Source of the DNA: Nitrosomonas sp.
Lineage (GTDB): Bacteria > Pseudomonadota > Gammaproteobacteria > Burkholderiales > Nitrosomonadaceae
Direction: 5' to 3'
DNA: 45,779 nt
Assembly: GCA_021582655.1 (NCBI GenBank)
Contig: CP091135.1
Span: forward strand, 120,457-166,235
In this document: positions 36,066 through 44,956 of the stretch, piece after piece
Layout: each line of letters begins with the position of its first letter
Numbering within the stretch: the first letter of the stretch is position 1
Made by a program: the position numbers and the translations under genes
Notes under the pieces: generated by a model
Database searches by the model: none
What the model was told of the DNA's origin: nothing
Seen by the model: only the letters and a program-made list of their open reading frames with translations

Positions 36066-36446
36066 ATGATACGTTTCTGGCGTTTGTTGTGTAGTCGGAT
36101 CAGTCGTTTTTGGTATGGTCCGCCACCATTGACAATCAGCGCAAGTGTCGAGCAAATCGGCAGCCGCGCCTACCTTGCCTTGCATTGGCAATCTTTTTCC
36201 GATCCGGTTTATCCTTATTTTGTGCAGCTACAGGCGCACCGTTCCTTAGGTGGCGATTTGCGGCGTACCGAATGTATACATCCATTTGATAATGAACTGT
36301 ATTTTGCGATAGGCGAAGACATTCCTGACGGCTGTGTCGTGCATTTTGTGTGCCTGGATCAGAACCGCCGCCGGTTACGCGGCTGTTTGATGGAGCCCGT
36401 TTGGATTCCGTCGCTGCCGACCGTTTTGGGGCCGGAGAATCCTTAA
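36066..36446 (+). CDS. Hypothetical protein, 126 residues
   Basis: I do not recognise this protein. The ATG at 36066 has AGGAGG seven bases upstream, one of the best ribosome sites in the window, so the longer frame from 35907 is rejected. The N-terminus (MIRFWRLLCSRISRFWYGPP) is basic and aromatic rather than a proper signal peptide. The rest alternates hydrophobic and polar residues (TISASVEQIGSRAYLALHW, YPYFVQLQAH, CVVHFVCLD), suggesting a compact beta-sandwich, possibly Ig- or FnIII-like. It ends 23 bases before the next gene and probably shares its transcript. Confidence 0.7.
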   Translation: MIRFWRLLCSRISRFWYGPPPLTISASVEQIGSRAYLALHWQSFSDPVYPYFVQLQAHRSLGGDLRRTECIHPFDNELYFAIGEDIPDGCVVHFVCLDQNRRRLRGCLMEPVWIPSLPTVLGPENP

Positions 36447-36469
36447 CCACGAAAAACTGGGGAGCCATC

Positions 36470-37687
36470 ATGCCTTTCGATTGCAGAGAGCTGACTGATG
36501 AGCAACTGGATGAATTGATCAAGCGTATGCCGGAGGCGATTAAAGCACGCAACGAGTTGGTCGAGCTATTGCGTTACGCGCCTTCCGTCAACCTCATCAA
36601 TACAATCCGCAACGCCGCACGCTTAAAGGAAGTGTTGACGAGTATTCCGTTGGCATTGTGGGTTGATTTGGTGCGCTTCATCAATTGCAACATTGAAGCG
36701 CTATATGGAAAGCGCAAGGAAGATTTGATCAAAATCCTGGAATTGATCGAAGCGCATCTGGTGCTGGAGCAAGACGACCCAAGCCTTGGGTTGTCGGGAG
36801 AAAGTATCGGCCGCGCCTTGCAGGATGTGCGGCAAGTCAAAGACGGATTGAGTGGTTTGGACGACGCCGCTGCGATCGATGCCGTCGGTCGATTGAAAGA
36901 GCGGTTGAGATTGGATATTGCCGCGTTTTGGCTATTGCTGCGCTCCGTTTATCACTCGGGTTTGTTGGATGACCTGGCCGGGGCGGCGGATGAAACCGTC
37001 CGTCCTGTGATTGGCCGGTTGATTAAATGGATCATTCAGAAACTGATCGAACGCATCATCAAGCGTAAGCTTCCCGAGCAATCCGCAAAGAAAGCGATCC
37101 CAATGGTGGGTCCTGTGCTTACTGCAATTGAATTAATAGGGTACGGTGCATTACTCGCCAGCATTGACGACTTGCAACGCGAGATAAGTGCGGCATTATG
37201 CTGCATCGTCCGGGAATTGGATCGGCGTGGCCACGGCTGGCCGTTGACGCATGCCCAGCTGTATTTTAATTGGGAATCAGCTCGGCGTCTGGCCAGGGAA
37301 GCAACCGGCAGCGATGATTGGATGAATTTCACTCTGACCGTGGAAAATATTTTGTACTGCAGTTTTCTCAATGAAATGAACGAGTGTGAGTGGTCGCAAC
37401 GGGGGTGTTTGGTGCCTTTTCGCAGCGGTCTTGTCCATAAAATCATTCTAAGCATCGGGCCTTTGATTGTGCCTGCGGGAGCACCCGCGCCCGATGGCAG
37501 TATCTGGTTCGAGAACGATATCAATGATAGTGCGATACCGAACTTGCCTTGTATGCGCGGCGAGCAAGGACAAACCCCGATCGCTTGCTTCATTAGCACT
37601 CGGATGAGCTTACGATCGATCAAGACCGACCCTTACGGTTATTTTTATCATTCACAGGAGATTATTAACGGCGTACAACATTTTTAA
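36470..37687 (+). CDS. Hypothetical helical protein with a hydrophobic central segment, 405 residues
   Basis: No family is recognised. The start at 36470 (MPFDCRELTDEQ) has GGGGAG upstream; the longer frame from 36350 overlaps the previous gene. Residues 1-170 are predicted helical and rich in Leu, Ile, Glu and Lys. Residues about 178-240 combine an amphipathic basic helix (RLIKWIIQKLIERIIKRK) with a Gly- and Pro-containing hydrophobic hairpin (IPMVGPVLTAIELIGYGALLASI). That layout is seen in some pore-forming and effector proteins. The C-terminal third contains several cysteines (C244, C245 and later ones). There is no signal peptide. It lies between the small unknown gene and a nuclease-fold lipoprotein gene. 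Confidence 0.75.
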   Translation: MPFDCRELTDEQLDELIKRMPEAIKARNELVELLRYAPSVNLINTIRNAARLKEVLTSIPLALWVDLVRFINCNIEALYGKRKEDLIKILELIEAHLVLEQDDPSLGLSGESIGRALQDVRQVKDGLSGLDDAAAIDAVGRLKERLRLDIAAFWLLLRSVYHSGLLDDLAGAADETVRPVIGRLIKWIIQKLIERIIKRKLPEQSAKKAIPMVGPVLTAIELIGYGALLASIDDLQREISAALCCIVRELDRRGHGWPLTHAQLYFNWESARRLAREATGSDDWMNFTLTVENILYCSFLNEMNECEWSQRGCLVPFRSGLVHKIILSIGPLIVPAGAPAPDGSIWFENDINDSAIPNLPCMRGEQGQTPIACFISTRMSLRSIKTDPYGYFYHSQEIINGVQHF

Positions 37688-37713
37688 AATTAACCATTAA
37701 ATACAATGACATT

Positions 37714-38916
37714 ATGAAGAATATCACGATATTTCTTGTTGTCGCCTTACTGACCGCATGCAGCAGCACCCCTTTTTTTCGCGCACCCCCGCCAAATGGC
37801 GAAGTGGAGAACGAAACCGACGCGGATCTCGAGGTCTATAAACATCCTGGGGATGCGCGCGAATATTACCGCTGGCCTTTCCGTCGCAATGTTATGGTTG
37901 GTAATGAAAATGAATTCGCACCGGATGCCGAAGGGTTTGCGAATGCACCTCGTCCGCAGATTTTCGGTGAAGAGATGAGCGCCGATACCGGTGTCATTTT
38001 AGTGGGTTCCTGGAATTTGAAAGGGATGGGGGCCAATAAAGTGCAGTACCGCATGAAACCGGTTGGTGGCCAGCCTGATAATCCGGACCGCACCATTGCG
38101 CGTTTTGTCGCACAATATATCGATAGTATGGGTTTGCACGTGGTTGCGCTACAAGAGGTTGTCGATGGTAAACGTTTCGATATGGATGACTTGAAAGCGG
38201 CAATGCGGCATTTCGGCTATGAGCTGGCCGTCGGTGACGATGAGCATCATACCCGCCGCATGGGGCGTGACGGCCAGACGTATGAATATTGTCCGATTTT
38301 TTACAACCGCAATATCATTCAGCTTGAACGTGCGATCGCCAGAACCAAAACCGGTGTAAAAAAAATGGGCGATATTAACGGACAGGCACGCCGTTTTACC
38401 TACGCTTACCTGGGTGTCAAGGAAGGAATCTGCACGGAAGAGAACAAGCGTTTTGATTTCGTGATGACATGCTTTCATGCACCTCCTCCAGCGGACGGTG
38501 ATGCGCGTGAACGATATTATCGCCTGATTCCGGATCAAGCGAAGGAGCTTACCTGGGATCCCGATGTAATCCTGGCCGGCGATTTCAACGGTGATCCAGA
38601 CAGTAGCGTAGACATCGAGCGCAACCGCTGGTCGCCTGTTCTCGCCGATGAAGACGGCGCACGTTTTTTGCGCGGACGTCAGTTCACTCATGCACGTGCC
38701 GGAATGGGTACGTCGATTTTCAATGAAAACATTTATGACAAGCTGTTGTGGCGCCAGCCTACCGAGGAAGATTATGCCGGTGAGATGAGAATCGAATACA
38801 GCTTCGATGCGTACTTTACCGATGCAGCGAATAACCGGGATACCGCGGCGCAAAATCGTATATCCGATCACCGTCCTATTTGGGCGGCGTTCAAGCGGTG
38901 TAACGATAGCGACTAG
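37714..38916 (+). CDS. Endonuclease/exonuclease/phosphatase-family lipoprotein
   Basis: Lipoprotein of 400 residues with a DNase I-like (EEP) fold. The signal peptide ends in the lipobox LTAC (Cys 16). Active-site elements are present in order: the Asn of SWNLKGMG (about 101), the metal-binding Glu of ALQEV (148), the TxH-like MTCFHAPPP (His 255), GDFNGDP (289-295) and SDHRP (384-388). The family includes DNases, sphingomyelinases and inositol phosphatases, so the substrate is open; envelope location argues against housekeeping DNA repair. It starts 26 bases after the 405-residue unknown, on the same strand. No obvious Shine-Dalgarno is seen. Confidence 0.85.
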   Translation: MKNITIFLVVALLTACSSTPFFRAPPPNGEVENETDADLEVYKHPGDAREYYRWPFRRNVMVGNENEFAPDAEGFANAPRPQIFGEEMSADTGVILVGSWNLKGMGANKVQYRMKPVGGQPDNPDRTIARFVAQYIDSMGLHVVALQEVVDGKRFDMDDLKAAMRHFGYELAVGDDEHHTRRMGRDGQTYEYCPIFYNRNIIQLERAIARTKTGVKKMGDINGQARRFTYAYLGVKEGICTEENKRFDFVMTCFHAPPPADGDARERYYRLIPDQAKELTWDPDVILAGDFNGDPDSSVDIERNRWSPVLADEDGARFLRGRQFTHARAGMGTSIFNENIYDKLLWRQPTEEDYAGEMRIEYSFDAYFTDAANNRDTAAQNRISDHRPIWAAFKRCNDSD

Positions 38917-38940
38917 TGCGGCATCGTTTGCTGTGACCTG

Positions 38941-39843
38941 TTAATCCGCCACTGCGGCTTTTTGCCGGCTATCTTCAGCAAGTGTGCGGAAATCAGTTTC
39001 CCAGCTAGTTAACTTGTCATGTGCGTGCTGGCGTTGTACGAGGGAGGTGCTGTTGTGCATGCGGGCGATAAAGTCGCAGGTGTACGTCGCGAGTTGCAAT
39101 TGATAAGCTCGATACCCGGGATCATCGGATCGGTAGGTGTGCTGGATCAGTTCGCGGATCGCGGCTTCGGTTTGTGCTGTGTCGCTTGATTCGATAGCGA
39201 GTCGGCGCAACGTCAATAACGCGATTTGTTGCCGCCGGTGCCGTTCGGTAAGCCATGCTTCCGGATTGAAGGGCGAAGCATCAATGCTGGTGGTGATGAG
39301 GCGTCGCTGTGTTTCGTCGATATCGCCGTAGAGGTTTTCGATGCGTTTGACGGTACGCTTGATGGATGCCCGGCGCCGGTCTTCGGGGTCCGGTTGTAAG
39401 AAGTCGTGACGGAGCTCCGCATTGCTTTTCGCGTAGCGCCGTTCCAGGCGGCGCCATTGCGTTTCGCCCAAATGCGGCACTACCGTTGCACTCAGGTGCG
39501 CGGCCTGATCAAAGGCCGGCGCGATCATGGCTTGCAATTCGTCCGACCATTGGCAGACTTGGGCTGAAGTTACCGGGCCGCCGATGTGGTTGCGCACCGC
39601 GGCAAGCCAGTCCGCGTAAGCCGGAAGTTGCGCGTGACGGTGCCAGACGAACCATTGATGAATCGCGTGCTTGGCATGCGGCGTTTGTTCCTGGTTGAAA
39701 TCAACATAGCCGTCGAGCCACCACCATGCCAGAAACGGCCCTTGATTGTAGCCGACACGGATCGCGCTGCACCCGTTGACGAGCAGCATCAAGGCAACGA
39801 GGATGATGCCGGCTACCGGCGGGTGCGTTGATCCAAGTTTCAT
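38941..39843 (-). CDS. DUF6279-like lipoprotein
   Basis: Predicted outer-membrane or periplasmic lipoprotein of 300 residues. The signal peptide MKLGSTHPPVAGIILVALMLLVNGC ends in a lipobox cysteine (VNGC). The mature N-terminus IRVGYNQGPFLAWWWLDGYVDFNQEQ is the recognisable signature of this uncharacterised family. The remainder is helical, Arg-, Gln- and Glu-rich. Function unknown. The start at 39843 gives a conventional signal length; longer frames to 39903 or 39945 would run into the neighbouring VOC gene. It is convergent with the EEP lipoprotein gene, 24 bases apart. Confidence 0.82.
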   Translation of the reverse strand: MKLGSTHPPVAGIILVALMLLVNGCSAIRVGYNQGPFLAWWWLDGYVDFNQEQTPHAKHAIHQWFVWHRHAQLPAYADWLAAVRNHIGGPVTSAQVCQWSDELQAMIAPAFDQAAHLSATVVPHLGETQWRRLERRYAKSNAELRHDFLQPDPEDRRRASIKRTVKRIENLYGDIDETQRRLITTSIDASPFNPEAWLTERHRRQQIALLTLRRLAIESSDTAQTEAAIRELIQHTYRSDDPGYRAYQLQLATYTCDFIARMHNSTSLVQRQHAHDKLTSWETDFRTLAEDSRQKAAVAD

Positions 39844-39880
39844 GAGCGGTTGTGCGAAGCCGGGGCGAGCGGGATGCAGG

Positions 39881-40267
39881 TTATTGGTGTGGTTCCGGTT
39901 CATCCGGGGAAAAATCGAGCTCAACTTTCGCGCCGTCCGGATCATGACAGAATAGCTGCCAATGGTTCAATCCCGGCAAGCGCTGCAGTTGATACGGAAT
40001 TTGATGCTGTTTCAGTACATCGACAACGGCTTGCAGATCGGACGCGGTAAACGCCATGTGATCGATGACGCCGGCCGGGTTGTCCGGTACCGGCTTTCCC
40101 GCCATGATGTGCAGAATCGCTTGATCGCCCGCATAAAGCCAGGCGCCGGGGAAAGCAAACGGTGGACGGTAGCCTTCCCTGAGTCCCAGCAGGTGGATAT
40201 AAAACACTTTGCTTTTTTCCAGATCGCGACTTAATACCGTGAAGTGATTCATGCTTTCGATAGTCAT
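39881..40267 (-). CDS. VOC (glyoxalase/bleomycin-resistance) family protein
   Basis: Single-domain vicinal oxygen chelate protein of 128 residues, built from two beta-alpha-beta-beta-beta modules. Family features are the N-terminal MNHFTVLSRDLEKSKVFYIHLLGL, a central IDHMAFTASDLQAVVDVL, and the C-terminal FCHDPDGAKVELDF with a metal-ligand glutamate (near residue 117). First-module ligand His is in MNHF. A GAGGAG ribosome site eight bases upstream fixes the start. Substrate unknown: glyoxalase, dioxygenase and resistance proteins share the fold. Confidence 0.9.
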   Translation of the reverse strand: MTIESMNHFTVLSRDLEKSKVFYIHLLGLREGYRPPFAFPGAWLYAGDQAILHIMAGKPVPDNPAGVIDHMAFTASDLQAVVDVLKQHQIPYQLQRLPGLNHWQLFCHDPDGAKVELDFSPDEPEPHQ

Positions 40268-40302
40268 GGGACAGGCTCCTCTACTGGATTATGTTGGGGA
40301 TA

Positions 40303-41700
40303 TTATCCATATTTTTTTCGATTGCGCCGCCGCCGGTTGTGCGCCCGACGCAACTCGGCTTCGGTGGGCGGTTCCGGTTTTTTGTCGGCGTAGGGATTGC
40401 GCCCTACTTTGAAATCGACGCGCAACGGCGTGCCGATCAATTTGAAATGCTCGCGAAAGGTGTTTTCCAGATAGCGCCGGTACGTGTCCGGTACATGCTC
40501 GAGCATGGTGCCATGCACGATGATCAGCGGCGGATTGGAACCACCTTGGTGCGCGTAACGCATTTTAGGGCGCGACATGCCGCCGCGCGGCGGCTGGTGT
40601 TTCTCAATGGCGGCGATCAATGCACGGGTTAATTTGGGTGTCGGCAAATGTGCCATTGCAGCTGCGTATGCCTGGTCGATCGAAGGCAGCAGGTTTTTCA
40701 TTCCTGTGCCATGCAATGCGGAGATATAGTGTACTTGCGCAAAACCCAGAAATGCCAGCTTGCGGCTTAATTCACGTTTGATCGAATCGCGCTGATAATC
40801 GTCCAATCCATCCCATTTGTTGACCGCGATCACAAGGGCGCGGCCGGTTTCCAGGATGAATCCGGCGATATGCGCATCCTGATCGGAAATTTCATGACGC
40901 GCATCCAGCACCAATACGACGACATTCGCGTCTTCGATGGTCTGCAGTGTTTTGATGACGGAAAATTTCTCGACGGTTTCGTGCACCTGGCCGCGGCGGC
41001 GCAATCCGGCGGTGTCGATCAAGGTATATTGCTTGCCTTTGTTGGTGAAATCGATATAAATACTGTCGCGTGTGGTGCCCGGTTGGTCGAAGGCGATAAC
41101 ACGCTCCTCGCCGAGCAAGGTATTGATCAATGTCGATTTCCCCACATTGGGGCGGCCTACGATGGCAATCTTGGGGTGCTTGCTTTCGGAGGATTCTTCC
41201 ACGGCATCGGGAAACTCCGCCAACGCCCATTCGGCAAGTTCATGAATGTTGTCACCGTGCATCGCCGAAATGGCGCAGGGCTCGCCCAAGCCGAGTTCGT
41301 AAAACTCCGCGGTTATTACTTGCGTCGCCATACCTTCGGTTTTGTTGACCACCAGCAAAATTTTTTGCCCGGATTTGCGCAATTGCTCGGCGATGCGCAT
41401 ATCGTTCGCCGTGACGCCGTGACGCCCGTCGACGATGAACAATACCTTATCTGCTTCGTCAATGGCTTGCAGCGTTTGCTGCGCCATCGCATGCATGATG
41501 CCGTCTTTGGCTATCGGTTCCAGGCCGCCTGTATCCATCACCAAATAGGGTTTGTCGCCCACTCTGCCGGTACCGTAATGGCGATCACGCGTAAGTCCGG
41601 GAATATCGGCAACAATCGCGTCGCGTGTCCGTGTGAGACGGTTAAATAATGTGGATTTGCCGACATTGGGCCGGCCAACCAGAACGAGCGTGGGTTTCAT
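40303..41700 (-). CDS. der: Ribosome-assembly GTPase Der (EngA)
   Basis: Essential GTPase for 50S subunit maturation, 465 residues. It has the unique double GTPase layout: first G1 GRPNVGKST (about 8-16) with DIPGLTRDR and DTGG, and second G1 GRPNVGKST (about 187) with [17 protein letters not shown] and NKWDG. A C-terminal KH-like domain (about 355-440) and basic tail ([10 protein letters not shown]) follow. It is the last gene of the ispG-hisS-yfgM-bamB-der group, 85 bases after bamB. Confidence 0.97.
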   Translation of the reverse strand: MKPTLVLVGRPNVGKSTLFNRLTRTRDAIVADIPGLTRDRHYGTGRVGDKPYLVMDTGGLEPIAKDGIMHAMAQQTLQAIDEADKVLFIVDGRHGVTANDMRIAEQLRKSGQKILLVVNKTEGMATQVITAEFYELGLGEPCAISAMHGDNIHELAEWALAEFPDAVEESSESKHPKIAIVGRPNVGKSTLINTLLGEERVIAFDQPGTTRDSIYIDFTNKGKQYTLIDTAGLRRRGQVHETVEKFSVIKTLQTIEDANVVVLVLDARHEISDQDAHIAGFILETGRALVIAVNKWDGLDDYQRDSIKRELSRKLAFLGFAQVHYISALHGTGMKNLLPSIDQAYAAAMAHLPTPKLTRALIAAIEKHQPPRGGMSRPKMRYAHQGGSNPPLIIVHGTMLEHVPDTYRRYLENTFREHFKLIGTPLRVDFKVGRNPYADKKPEPPTEAELRRAHNRRRRNRKKYG

Positions 41701-41785
41701 AATGCGTTATTTATACCGTGCACTGCGATCGATGAATGAAAAAGGTTGCGATGCAAATTAACCGGTTTATGGATCACGCGCAAAA

Positions 41786-43012
41786 TTAAAATTGCGTGCT
41801 GAAGGCGTAGATGCCGCCTTTAGCCGTTTGCACCGCAAAACCGTCCATCAGCGGTGCAATGGAATTCCTCACCAAACTGCCGTCGGTTGCGGCGCGGGCG
41901 ATCAACGCGCCGTCGTAATTGCGTAGCACATTGACGTAACCCTGATGGTCGGCAACAATGACGTATTGTCCTGTAATGATGGGTTTAGTTAGTTTTTTGC
42001 TGCCGAGCTTGCTTTGTTTCCACATGGTGGCGCCGCTGATTAAGTCGTATGCGGCAACGACCCCGTTTTCTTCTGTGACATAGGCGTAGTCGTTATCCAA
42101 CGCCAATCCTACGCTACTTGACGATTCCCGGCTCCAGATCTGCGTGCCGTCGTTAAGGGCGAAACATCCGACACGGCCGCGGTAGGCGACCGCACATACA
42201 AGCCGATTGTTAGCGGCGGGGGTGCTGGCTACATCGGTCATGCGTTCCAGCTCGGTAACGCCGCGCGGATGGGAGACCGGGGCTTCCCATCCAAGGTTGC
42301 CGCTGAAAAGACTCAGCGCCACCATTTTTCCACCGGGGAATCCGGCGAACACCGCGCCGTGTGTAATCACGGTCCCCGCGCTGCTGCGAACGGTAAGCGG
42401 CGGTGTTGCGCCTTGATAGATCCACTTGCGTTTGCCGTCCAGTGCATCCAGACCGAAAATCCGCCCGTCGACGGTCCGGACAATGACAATATTATTGTTC
42501 GCTTGCGGTGAACTGAGAATTTCGCTGGTCAGCGGGGACTGCCATACACTATGTCCATCTTCGTTATAGGCCAGCACTTCGCCTTTCGACGTACCGACCA
42601 GAATCAGTCCTTCGCCGATACCGATTCCGGCGGAGAAGCGGTTTTTGGTTTTTATCCGCCAAAGCTGCTTGCCGGTCGCTTCATCGTATTTGACTAGAAC
42701 GCCGTTTTCATCCGCGGCGTAAACGGCTCCCCGGTTGGATACGATATTGAATGAAGCCACTTCATTTTCGCTTAGCTTGTCTTTCCATTTCAGCGGGATT
42801 TTATTGGCTGCTTTGAGTGCGTCGAGTTCTTCCTTTTCGTAGACAACGACCTCTTCTTTTTCGAAGATATCCGAAATCGCCGTGCTTAGATCTTCGGCAA
42901 TGCGCATATCGAACGGATTAAGCGAACTGGCGCATCCCGGCAGCCATAGTGTAAAAAAGGCCGCTAAAAGATATAAGTATCCTTGTTTGGCAAAATTCAA
43001 AAAAACAATCAC
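41786..43012 (-). CDS. bamB: Outer-membrane protein assembly factor BamB
   Basis: Lipoprotein of the BAM complex that inserts beta-barrel proteins into the outer membrane, 408 residues. The signal peptide ends in the lipobox LPGC (Cys 27). The mature part is an eight-bladed PQQ-type beta-propeller with repeated W-containing blades (GKQLWRIKT, GHSVWQSPL, GKRKWIYQG, GTQIWSRES, GATMWKQSK). The frame begins with GTG (43010-43012), nine bases after the yfgM stop; no ATG gives a complete signal peptide. It sits between yfgM and der as in other proteobacteria. Confidence 0.95.
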   Translation of the reverse strand: MIVFLNFAKQGYLYLLAAFFTLWLPGCASSLNPFDMRIAEDLSTAISDIFEKEEVVVYEKEELDALKAANKIPLKWKDKLSENEVASFNIVSNRGAVYAADENGVLVKYDEATGKQLWRIKTKNRFSAGIGIGEGLILVGTSKGEVLAYNEDGHSVWQSPLTSEILSSPQANNNIVIVRTVDGRIFGLDALDGKRKWIYQGATPPLTVRSSAGTVITHGAVFAGFPGGKMVALSLFSGNLGWEAPVSHPRGVTELERMTDVASTPAANNRLVCAVAYRGRVGCFALNDGTQIWSRESSSSVGLALDNDYAYVTEENGVVAAYDLISGATMWKQSKLGSKKLTKPIITGQYVIVADHQGYVNVLRNYDGALIARAATDGSLVRNSIAPLMDGFAVQTAKGGIYAFSTQF

Positions 43013-43021
43013 GTCAATCGG

Positions 43022-43657
43022 TTATTCGGATTCGCCCAGGCTATCCAGTTTCATTTGCACGATATTGTAGTAGCTGTTGCTTTTGGTCAGTTTATCAATA
43101 GCCGCTTGATAACTGAGGCGCGCTTCGGAAATTTTATTCGCGGCTACTTGAATGTCGCCTTTGCGATCCAGAAATAGTCCTGTAAAAGCTTCGTTATGTC
43201 CGGCGTTCAACAAACGCATTGCTTCGTCGTACTTGCCCTCGTCGAGTAGAACTCCGGATATTCGCAATCTGGCAAGATCGCGGATTTCGGTTTCCTTGGC
43301 ATGATCGATCATCCATTGCAAATGTTGTATTGCACGTTGATTGTTTCCCGCCTCGACATCGGCCTGTGCCGCGATCAAAGCCGCGCGCGGTGCGTAGCCG
43401 CTGGAGGGGTAACCTTGTATCAATAATTGTGCGGCGTCGTTGATTTTCACCGTATCGCCGCCGATTTGTACCTGTTTCAGCAACGCGTAGAGATCGGCGG
43501 CTTGCTGCGCTTGTTTTTGTTGGTAAAATTGCCAGGCTTTGGTTGCACCGGCGGTTACCAGGGCGACGGTCAGCACGATCGTAATCGCATTGCCGAACCT
43601 TGCCCACCAGGTTTTGAGTCCATCAATATCTTCTTGATCCGCGTGCGAATAGGCCAT
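43022..43657 (-). CDS. YfgM-family TPR-like membrane protein
   Basis: Inner-membrane protein with one N-terminal helix (about 20-43) and a periplasmic TPR-like region, 211 residues. The N-terminus MAYSHADQEDIDGLKTWWARFGN and the segment around AALIAAQADVEAGNNQRAIQHL match the YfgM family, whose E. coli member acts with PpiD near the Sec translocon and lies upstream of bamB. A CAGGAAAA ribosome site precedes the ATG. It lies 33 bases downstream of hisS. Confidence 0.9.
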   Translation of the reverse strand: MAYSHADQEDIDGLKTWWARFGNAITIVLTVALVTAGATKAWQFYQQKQAQQAADLYALLKQVQIGGDTVKINDAAQLLIQGYPSSGYAPRAALIAAQADVEAGNNQRAIQHLQWMIDHAKETEIRDLARLRISGVLLDEGKYDEAMRLLNAGHNEAFTGLFLDRKGDIQVAANKISEARLSYQAAIDKLTKSNSYYNIVQMKLDSLGESE

Positions 43658-43690
43658 GTATTTTCCTGTCTGATTTGGGGTGTTGTTGAA

Positions 43691-44956
43691 TCAAATTTGT
43701 TGTCTGACGATTTCCGCCACGTCGTGCAGCGGTACCGTCGCCTGCGCAACGGATTCGCGTAGCGATTTGAGTGAGACCAGTTGCGCATTGAATTCGTCGT
43801 CACCGATGATCACCGCATACTTGGCGCCGGATGCGTCGGCTTTCTTCATTTGCGATTTAAAACTGCCGCCGCCGCAATGCAGCATGACATCCAGTCCCTG
43901 ATCGCGTAAGCCTTCGGCGCATTTCCAGGCGTAACTCAAAACTTGGTCACCGTGATGTATGAGATAGACATCCGGAACCTGCGGATCGATGCCGGTTCCG
44001 CATTCCTGCATCAATGTCAGCAATCGCTCCACACCCATCGCAAATCCACACGCCGGAGCCGGCTTCCCGCCTATTTGCTCGATCAATCCATCGTAGCGTC
44101 CGCCCGCGCAAACCGTACCTTGCGCGCCCAGTTTGTCGGTTACCCATTCGAACACGGTGCGGTTGTAGTAATCCAATCCGCGCACCAGGCGCAAGTTGAT
44201 ATCAAAATTAATCCCTTGTTCGCGCAGAATCCGCTGCAGGGTCTCAAAATGCGCGCAGGACTCTTCGTCCAAGTCATCCATCAATTTCGGCGCATGTTCG
44301 ATCAGTTGCTGCATTTGCGGGTGTTTGCTGTCCAGGATGCGCAACGGATTGGTATGCAACCGCCGTAACGAATCTTCATCCAGGCTATCCCGGTGCTGCT
44401 CGAGATATTTGATCAACCGGATGCGATGCAGCGCGCGCGATTCGGCATTGCCGAGCGTGCTGATTTCCAAACGCAATCCTGAGATCCCCAGAAAATCCCA
44501 TAACCGGGCGCACATTACGATCAATTCCGCATCGATATCCGGTCCGGCGAACCCCAGCGCTTCCACGCCGACTTGATGGAATTGCCGGTAGCGGCCTTTT
44601 TGCGGACGTTCGTGCCGGAACATCGGTCCGGCATAAAACAACCGCTGCGGACCATTGTACAACAGGTTGTGTTCGATGACGGCGCGTACGCATGATGCGG
44701 TGCCTTCGGGGCGTAAGGTAAGGCTGTCGTTATTGAGATGATCGACGAAGGTGTACATTTCTTTTTCGACGATATCGGTGACCTCGCCGATCGAACGCAC
44801 GAACAAATCGGTTTGTTCGACAATGGGGGTGCGGATGTTACGGTAACCGTATGCCGACAGCCAGCGTTGTACGGCTTGTTCAAAAAAAATCCAACGATAC
44901 GATTCATTCGGAAGAATGTCGTTCATTCCGCGGATTGCTTTAACTGCGTTTGCCAT
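43691..44956 (-). CDS. hisS: Histidyl-tRNA synthetase
   Basis: Class II aminoacyl-tRNA synthetase charging tRNA-His, 421 residues. It has the N-terminal [10 protein letters not shown], motif 2 region [28 protein letters not shown], the histidine-specific motifs [14 protein letters not shown] and [29 protein letters not shown] (motif 3), and a C-terminal anticodon-binding domain (about 325-421). The ATG shares one base with the ispG stop, so the two are likely translated together. Confidence 0.98.
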   Translation of the reverse strand: MANAVKAIRGMNDILPNESYRWIFFEQAVQRWLSAYGYRNIRTPIVEQTDLFVRSIGEVTDIVEKEMYTFVDHLNNDSLTLRPEGTASCVRAVIEHNLLYNGPQRLFYAGPMFRHERPQKGRYRQFHQVGVEALGFAGPDIDAELIVMCARLWDFLGISGLRLEISTLGNAESRALHRIRLIKYLEQHRDSLDEDSLRRLHTNPLRILDSKHPQMQQLIEHAPKLMDDLDEESCAHFETLQRILREQGINFDINLRLVRGLDYYNRTVFEWVTDKLGAQGTVCAGGRYDGLIEQIGGKPAPACGFAMGVERLLTLMQECGTGIDPQVPDVYLIHHGDQVLSYAWKCAEGLRDQGLDVMLHCGGGSFKSQMKKADASGAKYAVIIGDDEFNAQLVSLKSLRESVAQATVPLHDVAEIVRQQI

